Source: Gammaproteobacteria bacterium (lineage in GTDB: Bacteria > Pseudomonadota > Gammaproteobacteria > SZUA-229). From it: a stretch of DNA of 10,010 nucleotides. This document shows, piece after piece, positions 1 through 6,698 of this stretch. The position numbers and the translations under genes were made by a program. The DNA is taken from the NCBI GenBank assembly GCA_013138755.1, contig WTCC01000064.1:1-10010 (forward strand), in the 5' to 3' direction. Positions within the stretch are counted from its first letter, which is position 1, and every line of letters begins with the position of its first letter. The notes under the pieces were generated by a model. The model ran no database searches and was not told the origin of the DNA. It worked only from the letters and a program-made list of their open reading frames with translations.

Positions 1-1157
1 TTGGATATAAACATTTCTTAAAAGTATTTCAATCAAAAGGCATAGATCAGATTGATCTATCTAACGTCCGCCAGATATTCAACGGCGCAGAACCAATATC
101 ACTCGAACTATGTCACCAGTTTTTAAATGCCTTGTCTGACTACGGCCTGGATAGTCAGTCGATGTCACCAGTCTATGGCTTAGCCGAAGCCAGTCTTGCA
201 GTATCATTTTCTAAGCCAGGGTGTGCGATGAAGAGCATACGGCTAAAACGCCAAAAACTTGCCGTGGGCGATACGGTTGAAACCACAGATGGTGATGACT
301 CGATGGAGTTTGTTTTTGTTGGTGAGCCCGTCGATAACTGTCACGTCCAGATTACCGATATGAACAACAACCCACTTACTGAAAATACGGTCGGAAAAAT
401 ACAGATAAAAGGCGACAACGTAACCGCTGGTTACTATCTTGATGATGAAATTAACAAACAACTGATAAATGATGGCTGGCTTGATACGGGTGACCTCGGT
501 GTGTTTATAAACAGCCAAATGATTATTACTGGTAGGATTAAAGACATCATCTTTGTACATGGTCAAAATTTTTATTCACACGACCTGGAAAATATCTTAC
601 ATCCGCTAGACGAACTAGAACTTGGCAAGGTGGTAGCAACTGGTGTTAGAAAGTCGGGTGCCGATGATGATGAACTATTAATATTTATTCTATATCGTGG
701 TGAGATCGAAGCCTTTATACCTCTAGTTAACACTATTCGAAAAACCATAAACGAAACGACTGGTGCTGAAGTCCATCACGTCATACCGGTCAAGCGCATT
801 CCTAAAACCACAAGCGGCAAAATACAAAGGCACCTGCTTGGGGACGAATATATCTCTGGTCATTTTAATGAAGAAATTCTGGCTATACATGACTTACTGC
901 AAGCGCATAAAGAAAGCACCGATGACTCAAGTACAGACACAACAGCAAGTAAGATATTAACTATTTGCAATACGACGGTCGAGGACAAACAGATCAATCT
1001 TGACGACAACCTGTTTGAGATCGGTATAAGCTCTTTAGCCCTTGCTGAAATACACGAGCAACTCGACGAGCTATATCCAGACAAAGTCGATATCACAGAC
1101 CTTTTTGACCATCCGACCGTCCGTGAGCTAGCGACTTTTCTAGATAAAAAGTCCTGA
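1..1157 (+). CDS. Fatty-acyl-AMP ligase with C-terminal acyl-carrier domain (5' part missing)
   Basis: This is the C-terminal 384 residues of an adenylate-forming enzyme; the frame is open from base 3, so the true start lies upstream of the window. Visible motifs in order: FNGAEPIS (about 80-103), YGLAEASLAVSF (174-209), DGWLDTGDLG (471-500), GRIKDII (531-551) and PKTTSGKIQR (801-830), whose Lys at 819-821 is the expected adenylation lysine. The NGAEPIS and YGLAEASL forms favour a fatty-acyl-AMP ligase over a CoA ligase. A linker is followed by a carrier domain (about 930-1150) with the core GISSLAL; Ser at 1032-1034 is the expected phosphopantetheine site. By family knowledge such proteins activate a fatty acid as acyl-AMP and load it onto the carrier for lipid or polyketide/peptide synthesis. 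Partner enzymes would lie upstream. The first possible in-window start (TTG at 132) falls inside the conserved domain and is not a real start. Confidence 0.9.
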   Translation, partial: GYKHFLKVFQSKGIDQIDLSNVRQIFNGAEPISLELCHQFLNALSDYGLDSQSMSPVYGLAEASLAVSFSKPGCAMKSIRLKRQKLAVGDTVETTDGDDSMEFVFVGEPVDNCHVQITDMNNNPLTENTVGKIQIKGDNVTAGYYLDDEINKQLINDGWLDTGDLGVFINSQMIITGRIKDIIFVHGQNFYSHDLENILHPLDELELGKVVATGVRKSGADDDELLIFILYRGEIEAFIPLVNTIRKTINETTGAEVHHVIPVKRIPKTTSGKIQRHLLGDEYISGHFNEEILAIHDLLQAHKESTDDSSTDTTASKILTICNTTVEDKQINLDDNLFEIGISSLALAEIHEQLDELYPDKVDITDLFDHPTVRELATFLDKKS

Positions 1158-1171
1158 ATTGTTACCCTAGC

Positions 1172-2341
1172 CTAATTATAATCCTGGTAACGCTTTTTCT
1201 GAGCGTTACCAAAATGCACTTCAATTCGGAAAAACAAACCCCACTTAGATCGTCTATCCTGTTCTATCTCTTCTCGTTCTGCGTCAAAAGTTACCGGCCA
1301 GGTAAGCTCAGGAACGACCTCATAAAACAGCCACTCACGATGAAAGTTCTGCCTGAATCGGATACCAACACGATAATTTGTTGTTACGGATATAGGCTCT
1401 GTTATACCCTCGGCACTTAACTCGTATGCCATTGATGTCTTTTTATTGATCCGTTGATATGTGACAAAACCCTGTAACCAATCAGCACCATCATATTCTT
1501 CAGACACTTTTAGCCCCGTTGATGAACGAAATAAAAAATTACCCGAAAATGGTTGTTCGAAATCAAACCTGGAACGCGCACTATTGACGCCATCCTTCCA
1601 TTGTGCCTCCTGTGTAAACCTCAAAATAGTGTCTTGTAAAACAGGATACGTGTAACGATAACGAAAACGTATCCGCGGTGACAGACTTACACTGACACTA
1701 AATTTTGATCTTGCACCTTCTTTCAGATCTAATTGCAAAGCAAGTTTGTTATTGGTCTCATCGACATCGCTAGCGGCGATATCACGCAGATCCTCATCCT
1801 CTTCGCCTTCAAATGTTAGTCGTAACCTATCTTTAAAGCCGGGCAACACAAGACTAAACTTAAGTCGCATCTTGTATTCAAACGACTCTTCCTCATCAAG
1901 CCTGAATTCATGCCTCCACCGCACATAAGTACCGGCTACACCTTCGTTAAAGATTCTGTCGGTCGCAAAAAAATTATCGAACCATAACGCAGGTTCACAA
2001 AATCTCGAATTAACATATATCTGTGAATAGTCATACCAGCTTTTTTCATAGCGGTATTCATCTAACCCACGTTCACAAGGGTTGTCAGGGTGTTCTCTTC
2101 TGATAATGTAAAGTTCTTCTGACTCCGTTACATCATCTCCACTCCAGCTAATCGAACTATCTTCCTCAATCGCAGTCGGTCGCACAGGTCCTTGCTCTAT
2201 CTCTATCTCGAGCTCTTTGGCACTCTCATTTTCCTCTACTACTTCTTGTTCATGAGATTGCACGTGCGGCTCTGCGTACAGATTTGTCGCAATAAATAAC
2301 AGAGCGATACTTACGACTAGTTTTACAAAAATGAAATGCAC
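1172..2341 (-). CDS. Probable outer-membrane beta-barrel protein, uncharacterised
   Basis: The 389-residue product has a clear signal peptide (residues 1-23, cleavage after LYA) and then a strongly acidic, probably disordered stretch (about 24-78). Two cysteines (C89, C115) bracket a Tyr-rich segment. From about residue 135 to the end the chain alternates charged and aromatic residues in amphipathic strands separated by acidic turns, as in outer-membrane barrels, and the last strand (about 369-377) is aromatic-rich. I know no named family for it, so the barrel assignment is inference from pattern. The start is GTG (2341-2339); no better start precedes the signal peptide, and only a weak purine stretch (AGAAG) lies upstream. 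It is divergent from ppx with a 90-base spacer and convergent with the acyl-AMP ligase, the two stops being 14 bases apart. Confidence 0.75.
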   Translation of the reverse strand: MHFIFVKLVVSIALLFIATNLYAEPHVQSHEQEVVEENESAKELEIEIEQGPVRPTAIEEDSSISWSGDDVTESEELYIIRREHPDNPCERGLDEYRYEKSWYDYSQIYVNSRFCEPALWFDNFFATDRIFNEGVAGTYVRWRHEFRLDEEESFEYKMRLKFSLVLPGFKDRLRLTFEGEEDEDLRDIAASDVDETNNKLALQLDLKEGARSKFSVSVSLSPRIRFRYRYTYPVLQDTILRFTQEAQWKDGVNSARSRFDFEQPFSGNFLFRSSTGLKVSEEYDGADWLQGFVTYQRINKKTSMAYELSAEGITEPISVTTNYRVGIRFRQNFHREWLFYEVVPELTWPVTFDAEREEIEQDRRSKWGLFFRIEVHFGNAQKKRYQDYN

Positions 2342-2431
2342 TTTGAATCTTCTACACAGTTAAATTTATCACTTGTAACAATTAATGTAAGATGCCACTC
2401 AAATTAGCAGATGTAACAAACCACATGGCCT

Positions 2432-3940
2432 ATGACAACTACTGAAAATCACCTTCCTGAAACGGTTACCGCTATTGATCTTGGCTCCAACAGCTTCCAT
2501 ATGATCGTGGCTCGCCTGGAAAAATCTGGCACCCTATCTGTTATAGACCGTTTAAGAGAAAATGTACGCCTTGGCGGCGGTCTTGATGAACATGGCTCGA
2601 TTGATGAAGATGCAAAAAATCGCGCTTTTGAGTGCCTTGAGTCTTTTGCACAGCGAATCCGTAACCTACCACATTCTTGTGTTCGCATTGCCGGCACGAA
2701 CACCCTGCGTGTCGCCACAAATGCTGAATCATTCGTTAATAGAGCAGAGCAGATTTTAAACCATCCTATCGAAATCATAGAAGGGCGAGAGGAAGCTCGA
2801 CTCATCTATCTGGGTGTCGCACATGGTCTTGCGACAAAAGGTGATAAACGCTTAGTCGTTGATATTGGTGGTGGTAGTACCGAGTTGATTATCGGTCAGG
2901 ACATGCATTCATTACGAAGAGAAAGCCTGTACACAGGCTGCGTCAGTGCCAGCAAACGTTTTTTTAGCAGCGGCGAGATCACCGAAAGCAATATGAAAGC
3001 AGCAGAACTTGACGCTGCACTGATATTATTTCCTCAATCCGCAGGGTTTTTACATAAATATTGGGGCGAAGCCATCGGCTGTGCGGGCACTATAAAAGCG
3101 ATTGCTGATATCGTCCAAGAACAAGGCTGGTGTTTAAACGGTATCAACTATCATTCGCTTCAGCAACTACGAAAAGCCCTAATCGATGCTGGTCACATCG
3201 ACAAAGTTAAACTACGCGGACTCACTGAAAATCGCAAACCGGTACTTGTCGGTGGCCTCTCTATACTATTGGCCGCATTCGATACTCTTAAAATTGAGCA
3301 GATGCGCGTATCGGATCAAGGTATGCGCGAGGGCCTACTCTATGATCTCGTTGGTCGCATCACTCATCAGGACGTGCGAGATGCAACCGTCGAATCTGCC
3401 ATGGCTAAATGGGGCGTTGATATTCAACAGGCAAAACGCGTCACCAGCACAGTAGAACAACTATGTAATCAGGTATGCGAGCATTGGTCCTCTGATTTAG
3501 ACCAAATGAAACCATTACTCAAATGGGCGGCGATGCTACATGAGATCGGTCTCCAGGTCTCACATAATAATTACCACAAACATGGTGCCTACCTACTAAC
3601 TAATGCCGACATGCAGGGATTCTCCAGACAGGAGCAGGCACTATTAGCAGCCTTAGTTTTATCTCATCGAAGTAAATTTAGAGCTAATGTTTTCAAAGAA
3701 TTAATGGCACCGTTCGTTAAAGTCGGTAAGCACATGTGTGTGCTGTTACGGATTGCTGTCTTGCTTCACCGCGGAAGAGCCCGTCAGACTATTCCTGATA
3801 TAGACATAACGGTTGACAAGAAAACGATTAATATAAAATTTCCAGATGGCTGGCTGGACAATCACAACATGACACTCGCTGACCTCATAAAAGAAATAAA
3901 CCATCTTGATACTGCCGGTTACCAATTGAGCTTTGAATAA
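2432..3940 (+). CDS. ppx: Exopolyphosphatase (Ppx/GppA family)
   Basis: The 502-residue protein hydrolyses terminal phosphate from inorganic polyphosphate, acting in the cytoplasm in phosphate storage and stringent-response physiology. It shows the actin-like ASKHA fold signatures: TAIDLGSNSFHMIVAR (about 13-28), GREEARLIYLGV with the presumed catalytic Glu at 121, DIGGGSTELIIG (144-155) and GCAGTIKA (217-224). A C-terminal HD-like helical part carries KWAAMLHEIGL (364-374) and SHNNYHKHGAY. Length and C-terminal domain match E. coli Ppx (513 residues), and from memory the alignment with Ppx is closer than with GppA, so I choose Ppx; GppA remains a minor alternative. The ATG at 2432 gives the expected N-terminus; the ATG at 2425 is in another frame. 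There is no strong Shine-Dalgarno sequence. No ppk lies in the window. The stop overlaps the next start. Confidence 0.95.
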   Translation: MTTTENHLPETVTAIDLGSNSFHMIVARLEKSGTLSVIDRLRENVRLGGGLDEHGSIDEDAKNRAFECLESFAQRIRNLPHSCVRIAGTNTLRVATNAESFVNRAEQILNHPIEIIEGREEARLIYLGVAHGLATKGDKRLVVDIGGGSTELIIGQDMHSLRRESLYTGCVSASKRFFSSGEITESNMKAAELDAALILFPQSAGFLHKYWGEAIGCAGTIKAIADIVQEQGWCLNGINYHSLQQLRKALIDAGHIDKVKLRGLTENRKPVLVGGLSILLAAFDTLKIEQMRVSDQGMREGLLYDLVGRITHQDVRDATVESAMAKWGVDIQQAKRVTSTVEQLCNQVCEHWSSDLDQMKPLLKWAAMLHEIGLQVSHNNYHKHGAYLLTNADMQGFSRQEQALLAALVLSHRSKFRANVFKELMAPFVKVGKHMCVLLRIAVLLHRGRARQTIPDIDITVDKKTINIKFPDGWLDNHNMTLADLIKEINHLDTAGYQLSFE

Positions 3941-4488
3941 TGGCTTTTAAATTTTTTCTGTTCATCGCCTTTATTTGCACAGCGGCCTGCAGTACTCTTG
4001 ACGAAAACATTCAGTTTACTCCAAAGCCTGCCAGCGATGATTCTGCGACAGTCTATCTTTACCGGCCATCATCAATGTCTAATGCCGCTTACTCTCCTGA
4101 ATTGCTCGTCAACGATGAATACAAACTCTCGATAAAAAATGGGCAGTATTCGTCGATGACGCTGCCACCAGGTAAAACCATTTTTGAAATAGAACCAAAT
4201 AAAAACTATGCTGGCATCACTGAGATTTCACTTATATTATCGGCGGGAAAATCCTACTATATCCGTACCGACACATCACTTAAACTTGACGCCTCGGCCA
4301 CTTATGAACCCTATCAGCGAGTTTTTAATTTAATCGTAGTTGATGAGGCTCTGGCCGTTAGCCAGATTGAAAAGTGTTGCCTCACTAATGAAAAGACTTC
4401 GACACAACAAGGACCAATACATGAAGTGGAAAAATCATCGGATGAAGGCTTCTCCGTCGATAAAACTCTAAATCCTTTTTCACATTGA
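3940..4488 (+). CDS. DUF2846-type lipoprotein
   Basis: The 182-residue protein begins with a lipoprotein signal: a hydrophobic stretch and then TAAC, with Cys17 as the expected lipidated residue, so it should be anchored in a periplasm-facing membrane leaflet. Residues about 36-135 fit DUF2846: ATVYLYRPSS, then a VNDEYKLSIKNGQY strand pair, the LPPGKTIFEI turn and a second half with SAGKSYYIR. The last 40 or so residues are polar and probably disordered, with adjacent cysteines (C145, C146). Its function is unknown in the family. The ATG overlaps the ppx stop by one base (TAATG at 3938-3942), which makes co-transcription and translational coupling with ppx likely. The family call is from remembered pattern and is fairly secure; the role is not known. 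Confidence 0.82.
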   Translation: MAFKFFLFIAFICTAACSTLDENIQFTPKPASDDSATVYLYRPSSMSNAAYSPELLVNDEYKLSIKNGQYSSMTLPPGKTIFEIEPNKNYAGITEISLILSAGKSYYIRTDTSLKLDASATYEPYQRVFNLIVVDEALAVSQIEKCCLTNEKTSTQQGPIHEVEKSSDEGFSVDKTLNPFSH

Positions 4489-4537
4489 TATCTTTACTGA
4501 TCACACAATGCTACACCGACGTCCTTAGGAAATAGTA

Positions 4538-4933
4538 ATGATTGCTTTGTTTATAGCCTGGTTAGCCACTGCTATCGGCCTCGGCGCCGCGACACTGATC
4601 GTTCCTGGCATCAAGTCAAAAAACTTCCTTGCCTTCGTTATTACCGCTACTTTCCTCGGTCTAATAAATGCATTTATTAGACCAGCACTGTGGTTTCTAA
4701 CAGCACCATTATCTGTTTTAACCCTTGGATTATTTGCGCTCGTAATCAATGCTCTTATGATAATGCTAGCCGCGGCATTGGTTCCAAAATTCGAAGTCAA
4801 AAGTTTTACCAGTGCCTTTCTTGGCGCTGTAATCATGGCTATAATCGGTGTGATCGGCCTGATATCATTACCCTATCTAACTGGCGCAGATATTAGCTGG
4901 ACGACTTACGAATATCACACACAGACTTACTAG
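4538..4933 (+). CDS. Phage-holin-4 superfamily (YvlD-like) membrane protein
   Basis: The 131-residue, very hydrophobic protein has four membrane segments (about 1-22, 28-50, 54-80 and 88-112) and a short polar C-terminal tail. The sequence GLINAFIRP (41-49) and the following segment with LTAPLSVLTLGLFALVINALM are characteristic of the family PF04020. It is named after phage holins, but the chromosomal members (such as YvlD) are general membrane proteins of unclear function and are not evidence of a prophage; no other phage gene is nearby. AGGA at 4527-4530 sits seven bases before the ATG. The gene follows the DUF2846 lipoprotein by 49 bases and may belong to the ppx transcript. Bases 4658-4683 within it form a perfect palindrome, listed separately. 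Confidence 0.88.
   Translation: MIALFIAWLATAIGLGAATLIVPGIKSKNFLAFVITATFLGLINAFIRPALWFLTAPLSVLTLGLFALVINALMIMLAAALVPKFEVKSFTSAFLGAVIMAIIGVIGLISLPYLTGADISWTTYEYHTQTY
4658..4683. repeat. Perfect 26-base palindrome inside the YvlD-like gene
   Basis: The half-site GGTCTAATAAATG (4658-4670) is followed directly by its exact reverse complement (4671-4683), with no spacer and no mismatch. It covers codons 41-49, encoding the family motif GLINAFIRP, and uses the rare-type codons CTA, ATA and AGA. Symmetry stops at the flanking bases (C at 4657, A at 4684). It could form a hairpin in the mRNA or be a symmetric protein-binding site; coincidence from conserved residues plus AT-rich codon choice remains possible. 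Confidence 0.9.
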
Positions 4934-4939
4934 ACGCAG

Positions 4940-5068
4940 CTACTCGCCTTTAGTCGCTTTACTGATAAACATACTAAACAGATATACCATCATGATCAGC
5001 ATAAAAACGATTATGCCTATCGTCAGCCAGCCCGTAAAATCGTTTAATAAGTCACTCAATACTTTCAT
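4940..5068 (-). CDS. DUF3149 small membrane protein (42 residues)
   Basis: On the minus strand an ATG at 5068-5066 opens a 42-residue frame ending in TAG at 4942-4940. The product starts MKVLSDLLNDFTGWLTIGII, continues with VFMLIMMVYLFSMFISK and ends in a short basic tail: one membrane helix (about 14-36) with the N-terminus of DUF3149 proteins (an MKxLxDLL stretch, then a VFMLxMMVYLFxMF-like helix). AAGGAG at 5080-5075 lies six bases before the ATG, an almost ideal Shine-Dalgarno sequence; the ATG at 5073 runs directly into TGA and is excluded. The family consists of tiny inner-membrane proteins of unknown role in proteobacteria. It is convergent with the YvlD-like gene (6 bases apart) and divergent from the bicupin gene, with an FNR-like box in the spacer. 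Confidence 0.85.
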   Translation of the reverse strand: MKVLSDLLNDFTGWLTIGIIVFMLIMMVYLFSMFISKATKGE

Positions 5069-5074
5069 CACATA

Positions 5075-5080
5075 CTCCTT
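5075..5080 (-). promoter_or_regulatory. Shine-Dalgarno site of the DUF3149 gene
   Basis: AAGGAG on the minus strand, six bases before the ATG at 5068. It is the main evidence, together with the helix pattern, that this very short frame is translated. Confidence 0.8.
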
Positions 5081-5121
5081 CCAGTCTCGTCGATAGTCTA
5101 TTTAACCCCCGAAACAGGGTG

Positions 5122-5135
5122 TTGATACAAGTCAA
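5122..5135. promoter_or_regulatory. FNR/ANR-like box between divergent genes
   Basis: TTGATACAAGTCAA matches the FNR/ANR consensus TTGAT-N4-ATCAA at nine of ten defined positions. Its centre is 5128.5. On the minus strand a TAGACT hexamer (5100-5095) would place the start point of the DUF3149 gene near 5088, so the box sits at about -41, the normal class II activator position. FNR-type proteins activate or repress genes at low oxygen. The match is visible; binding and regulation are inference. Confidence 0.45.
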
Positions 5136-5150
5136 ACAACCTGTTAAAAA
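5122..5150 (+). promoter_or_regulatory. Possible sigma70-like promoter of the bicupin gene
   Basis: TTGATA (5122-5127), 17 bases, then TAAAAA (5145-5150). The predicted start point is around 5157, which is the ATG of the bicupin gene itself, so the message could be leaderless. The -35 element coincides with the left half of the FNR-like box, so a bound regulator would block it. The -10 match is only moderate. Confidence 0.3.
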
Positions 5151-5156
5151 TAGAGG

Positions 5157-5831
5157 ATGAATAATAGCTACCTTCTTAACATGGACTTCAATGAACACGC
5201 TTGCTGCAAGACTACCGACTTGCACTGGGAAAAAAGTCCTGCCGATGGCGTTTCACGAATTCACCTGGAACGTGAAGCCATGGAATCCGGCCATACGACA
5301 AGCTTTGTAAAATTTGAACCAAACTCCTTTTTTCCTCAACACAAACACCCCCAAGGCGAAGAAATCTATGTGCTGGACGGTATGTTTTCCGATGAAAATG
5401 GAGATTATCCTGCTGGCTCATACCTCAGGAACCCACCTGGCTCACAACACAAACCTTTCACTAAAGAAGGTTGTACACTGTTTGTGAAACTTGAACAATT
5501 TCAACCGGATGATACTGAACAAATCGTACTGCCTCCCGAAGCTCAGCAATGGTCACCGGGCATTGGTAATTTAAAAGTGTCGAGTCTGCATCAGCATCAT
5601 ACAGAAAGTACCGCCTTAGTCCGGTGGCCTGAAAATGAAGTATTTCAACCTCACACACATTGGGGTGGCGAAGAGATAGTCGTTATCAGTGGTAAATTTA
5701 TTGATGAATTTGGTGAATACCCGAAAGGTAGCTGGTTACGTAGCCCGCATATGAGCAAACATTTTCCTCGTGTTGAAGAAGAAACACTGATATTAGTAAA
5801 AGTAGGTCATCTCGATGTATCTGACGAATAA
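5157..5831 (+). CDS. Bicupin protein, ChrR-type cupin duplicated
   Basis: The 224-residue cytoplasmic protein consists of two ChrR-like cupin domains in tandem. The first (about 45-115) has H62-x-H64-x3-E68-x6-G75 and a later H98 in NPPGSQHKP. The second (about 150-215) has H166-x-H168-x3-E172-x6-G179 and H202 in SPHMSKHFP. Both therefore keep the complete three-His, one-Glu metal site of the superfamily. In ChrR the cupin domain follows a zinc-binding anti-sigma domain; that N-terminal domain is absent here and no sigma factor gene is adjacent, so this is probably a stand-alone metal-binding enzyme or sensor, not an anti-sigma factor. The ATG at 5157 has AGAGG directly against it, too close for a normal ribosome site; Met9 (5181) is an alternative start and matches the NMDF beginning usual in relatives. 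The GNAT gene follows after 14 bases. Confidence 0.85.
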   Translation: MNNSYLLNMDFNEHACCKTTDLHWEKSPADGVSRIHLEREAMESGHTTSFVKFEPNSFFPQHKHPQGEEIYVLDGMFSDENGDYPAGSYLRNPPGSQHKPFTKEGCTLFVKLEQFQPDDTEQIVLPPEAQQWSPGIGNLKVSSLHQHHTESTALVRWPENEVFQPHTHWGGEEIVVISGKFIDEFGEYPKGSWLRSPHMSKHFPRVEEETLILVKVGHLDVSDE

Positions 5832-5845
5832 AATCAGAATTCTAA

Positions 5846-6325
5846 ATGTTGAATATAATTAATTTAAAACACCAACCTCAGCATATCGAAACACTTGCGA
5901 AGTGGCATCACAAAGAATGGTCTCATTTCAATCCTCATGAGAGTATCTCTGAACGCATAACAAGAATGCAGCCTTACTTAAATTCGGATTTCATACCAAC
6001 CACTTATATTGCTACAGACTATGAACTGCTCGGCTCTGCTGCCATCGTGGCAAATGACATGGAGACAAAACCAGAACTTTCTCCCTGGCTGGCCAGCGTT
6101 TATATCTCAGAAACGAATCGTAATAAGGGGATTGGCACAAAGCTGGTAAAGCACATTCTGCGACTGGCACAGACCAATGACATAGACAAACTTTATCTGC
6201 TGACACCTGATCAACATTCATTTTATCAGCGGTTAGGGTGGAGCGTCCGAAGCGAAGAGCTCTATCATGAAACTACGGTTACCGTCATGGAAATCACCTT
6301 AAACAATCTTAAGCCTAACGATTAG
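5846..6325 (+). CDS. GNAT-family N-acetyltransferase
   Basis: The 159-residue protein has the acetyl-CoA binding motif of the GNAT fold: strand LASVYIS (82-88), then R92-N-K-G95-I-G97 with the following helix TKLVKHILRLAQ, strand KLYLLT, and the C-terminal YQRLGW (about 127-132). The N-terminal part with HHKEW and the acidic and aromatic residues before SPWLASV would form the substrate side. The acetyl acceptor (small amine, peptide or protein) cannot be told from sequence. The start ATG at 5846 is 14 bases after the bicupin stop, and the next gene starts 3 bases after this stop, so 5157-6670 looks like one transcript. No strong Shine-Dalgarno sequence is visible. Confidence 0.9.
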   Translation: MLNIINLKHQPQHIETLAKWHHKEWSHFNPHESISERITRMQPYLNSDFIPTTYIATDYELLGSAAIVANDMETKPELSPWLASVYISETNRNKGIGTKLVKHILRLAQTNDIDKLYLLTPDQHSFYQRLGWSVRSEELYHETTVTVMEITLNNLKPND

Positions 6326-6328
6326 ATA

Positions 6329-6670
6329 ATGTTTAGACTAGATTTATCCTTATTAGCCTGGGACACGGAAACTTTTAATGTCGTCTTTATAAAAGAGGTC
6401 TCCGCTTTAGGCCTAAACGACCTACCACTACAAGAAGGACTTTCTCACAGCAGCTACGCAATCAGCGATAGTCTGGCAGCTACTGTGCTCAATAAAAAAT
6501 GTGATGATAATAAATTGTTTATTAAAGCTGGTCTATTCTATACCGGTGTAATCGCAGGCTGTAACTGTGCAGACGACCCGACGCCTGTAGATGAAAATAA
6601 TGAATACTGCGAAGTGTTATTTTCCATCGACAGGCAAACAGCAGAAACTACCGTATCATTGCTCAATTAG
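6329..6670 (+). CDS. Conserved hypothetical protein with GCNCADDPTP motif
   Basis: The 113-residue soluble protein has no signal peptide or membrane helix. Its second half carries the most distinctive stretch: LFYTGVIAGCNCADDPTP (about 69-86), then EYCEVLFSIDRQTAET. Four cysteines (C58, C78, C80, C94) with the aspartates could bind a metal, but this is inference. The pattern resembles short uncharacterised proteins in other gammaproteobacteria that I cannot name. The ATG lies three bases after the stop of the GNAT gene, so it is very likely co-translated with it. It is convergent with the thioredoxin-like gene (stops 28 bases apart), and no clear terminator is seen between them. Confidence 0.75.
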   Translation: MFRLDLSLLAWDTETFNVVFIKEVSALGLNDLPLQEGLSHSSYAISDSLAATVLNKKCDDNKLFIKAGLFYTGVIAGCNCADDPTPVDENNEYCEVLFSIDRQTAETTVSLLN

Positions 6671-6698
6671 TCCATACACTGCCACCAAGCTGACAAAC

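Noticed and set aside
2342..2431. Promoters in the spacer between the barrel protein gene and ppx
   Set aside because: Divergent promoters must lie here or nearby, but the best hexamers (such as TAAGAT at 2388-2393) have no acceptable -35 partner, so none is annotated.
2449..2805. Open frame of 118 codons on the minus strand within ppx
   Set aside because: It lies opposite strongly conserved ppx motifs, is Arg/Ser-rich as expected for an antisense shadow, and has no ribosome site.
4525..4836. Open frame of 103 codons on the minus strand within the YvlD-like gene
   Set aside because: It is a shadow of a conserved membrane protein. The shared GLINAFIRP stretch is explained by the palindrome, not by a second real gene.
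4538..4933. Prophage remnant, suggested by the holin-like family name
   Set aside because: The family is widespread on chromosomes and no lysin, capsid, tail or integrase gene is nearby.
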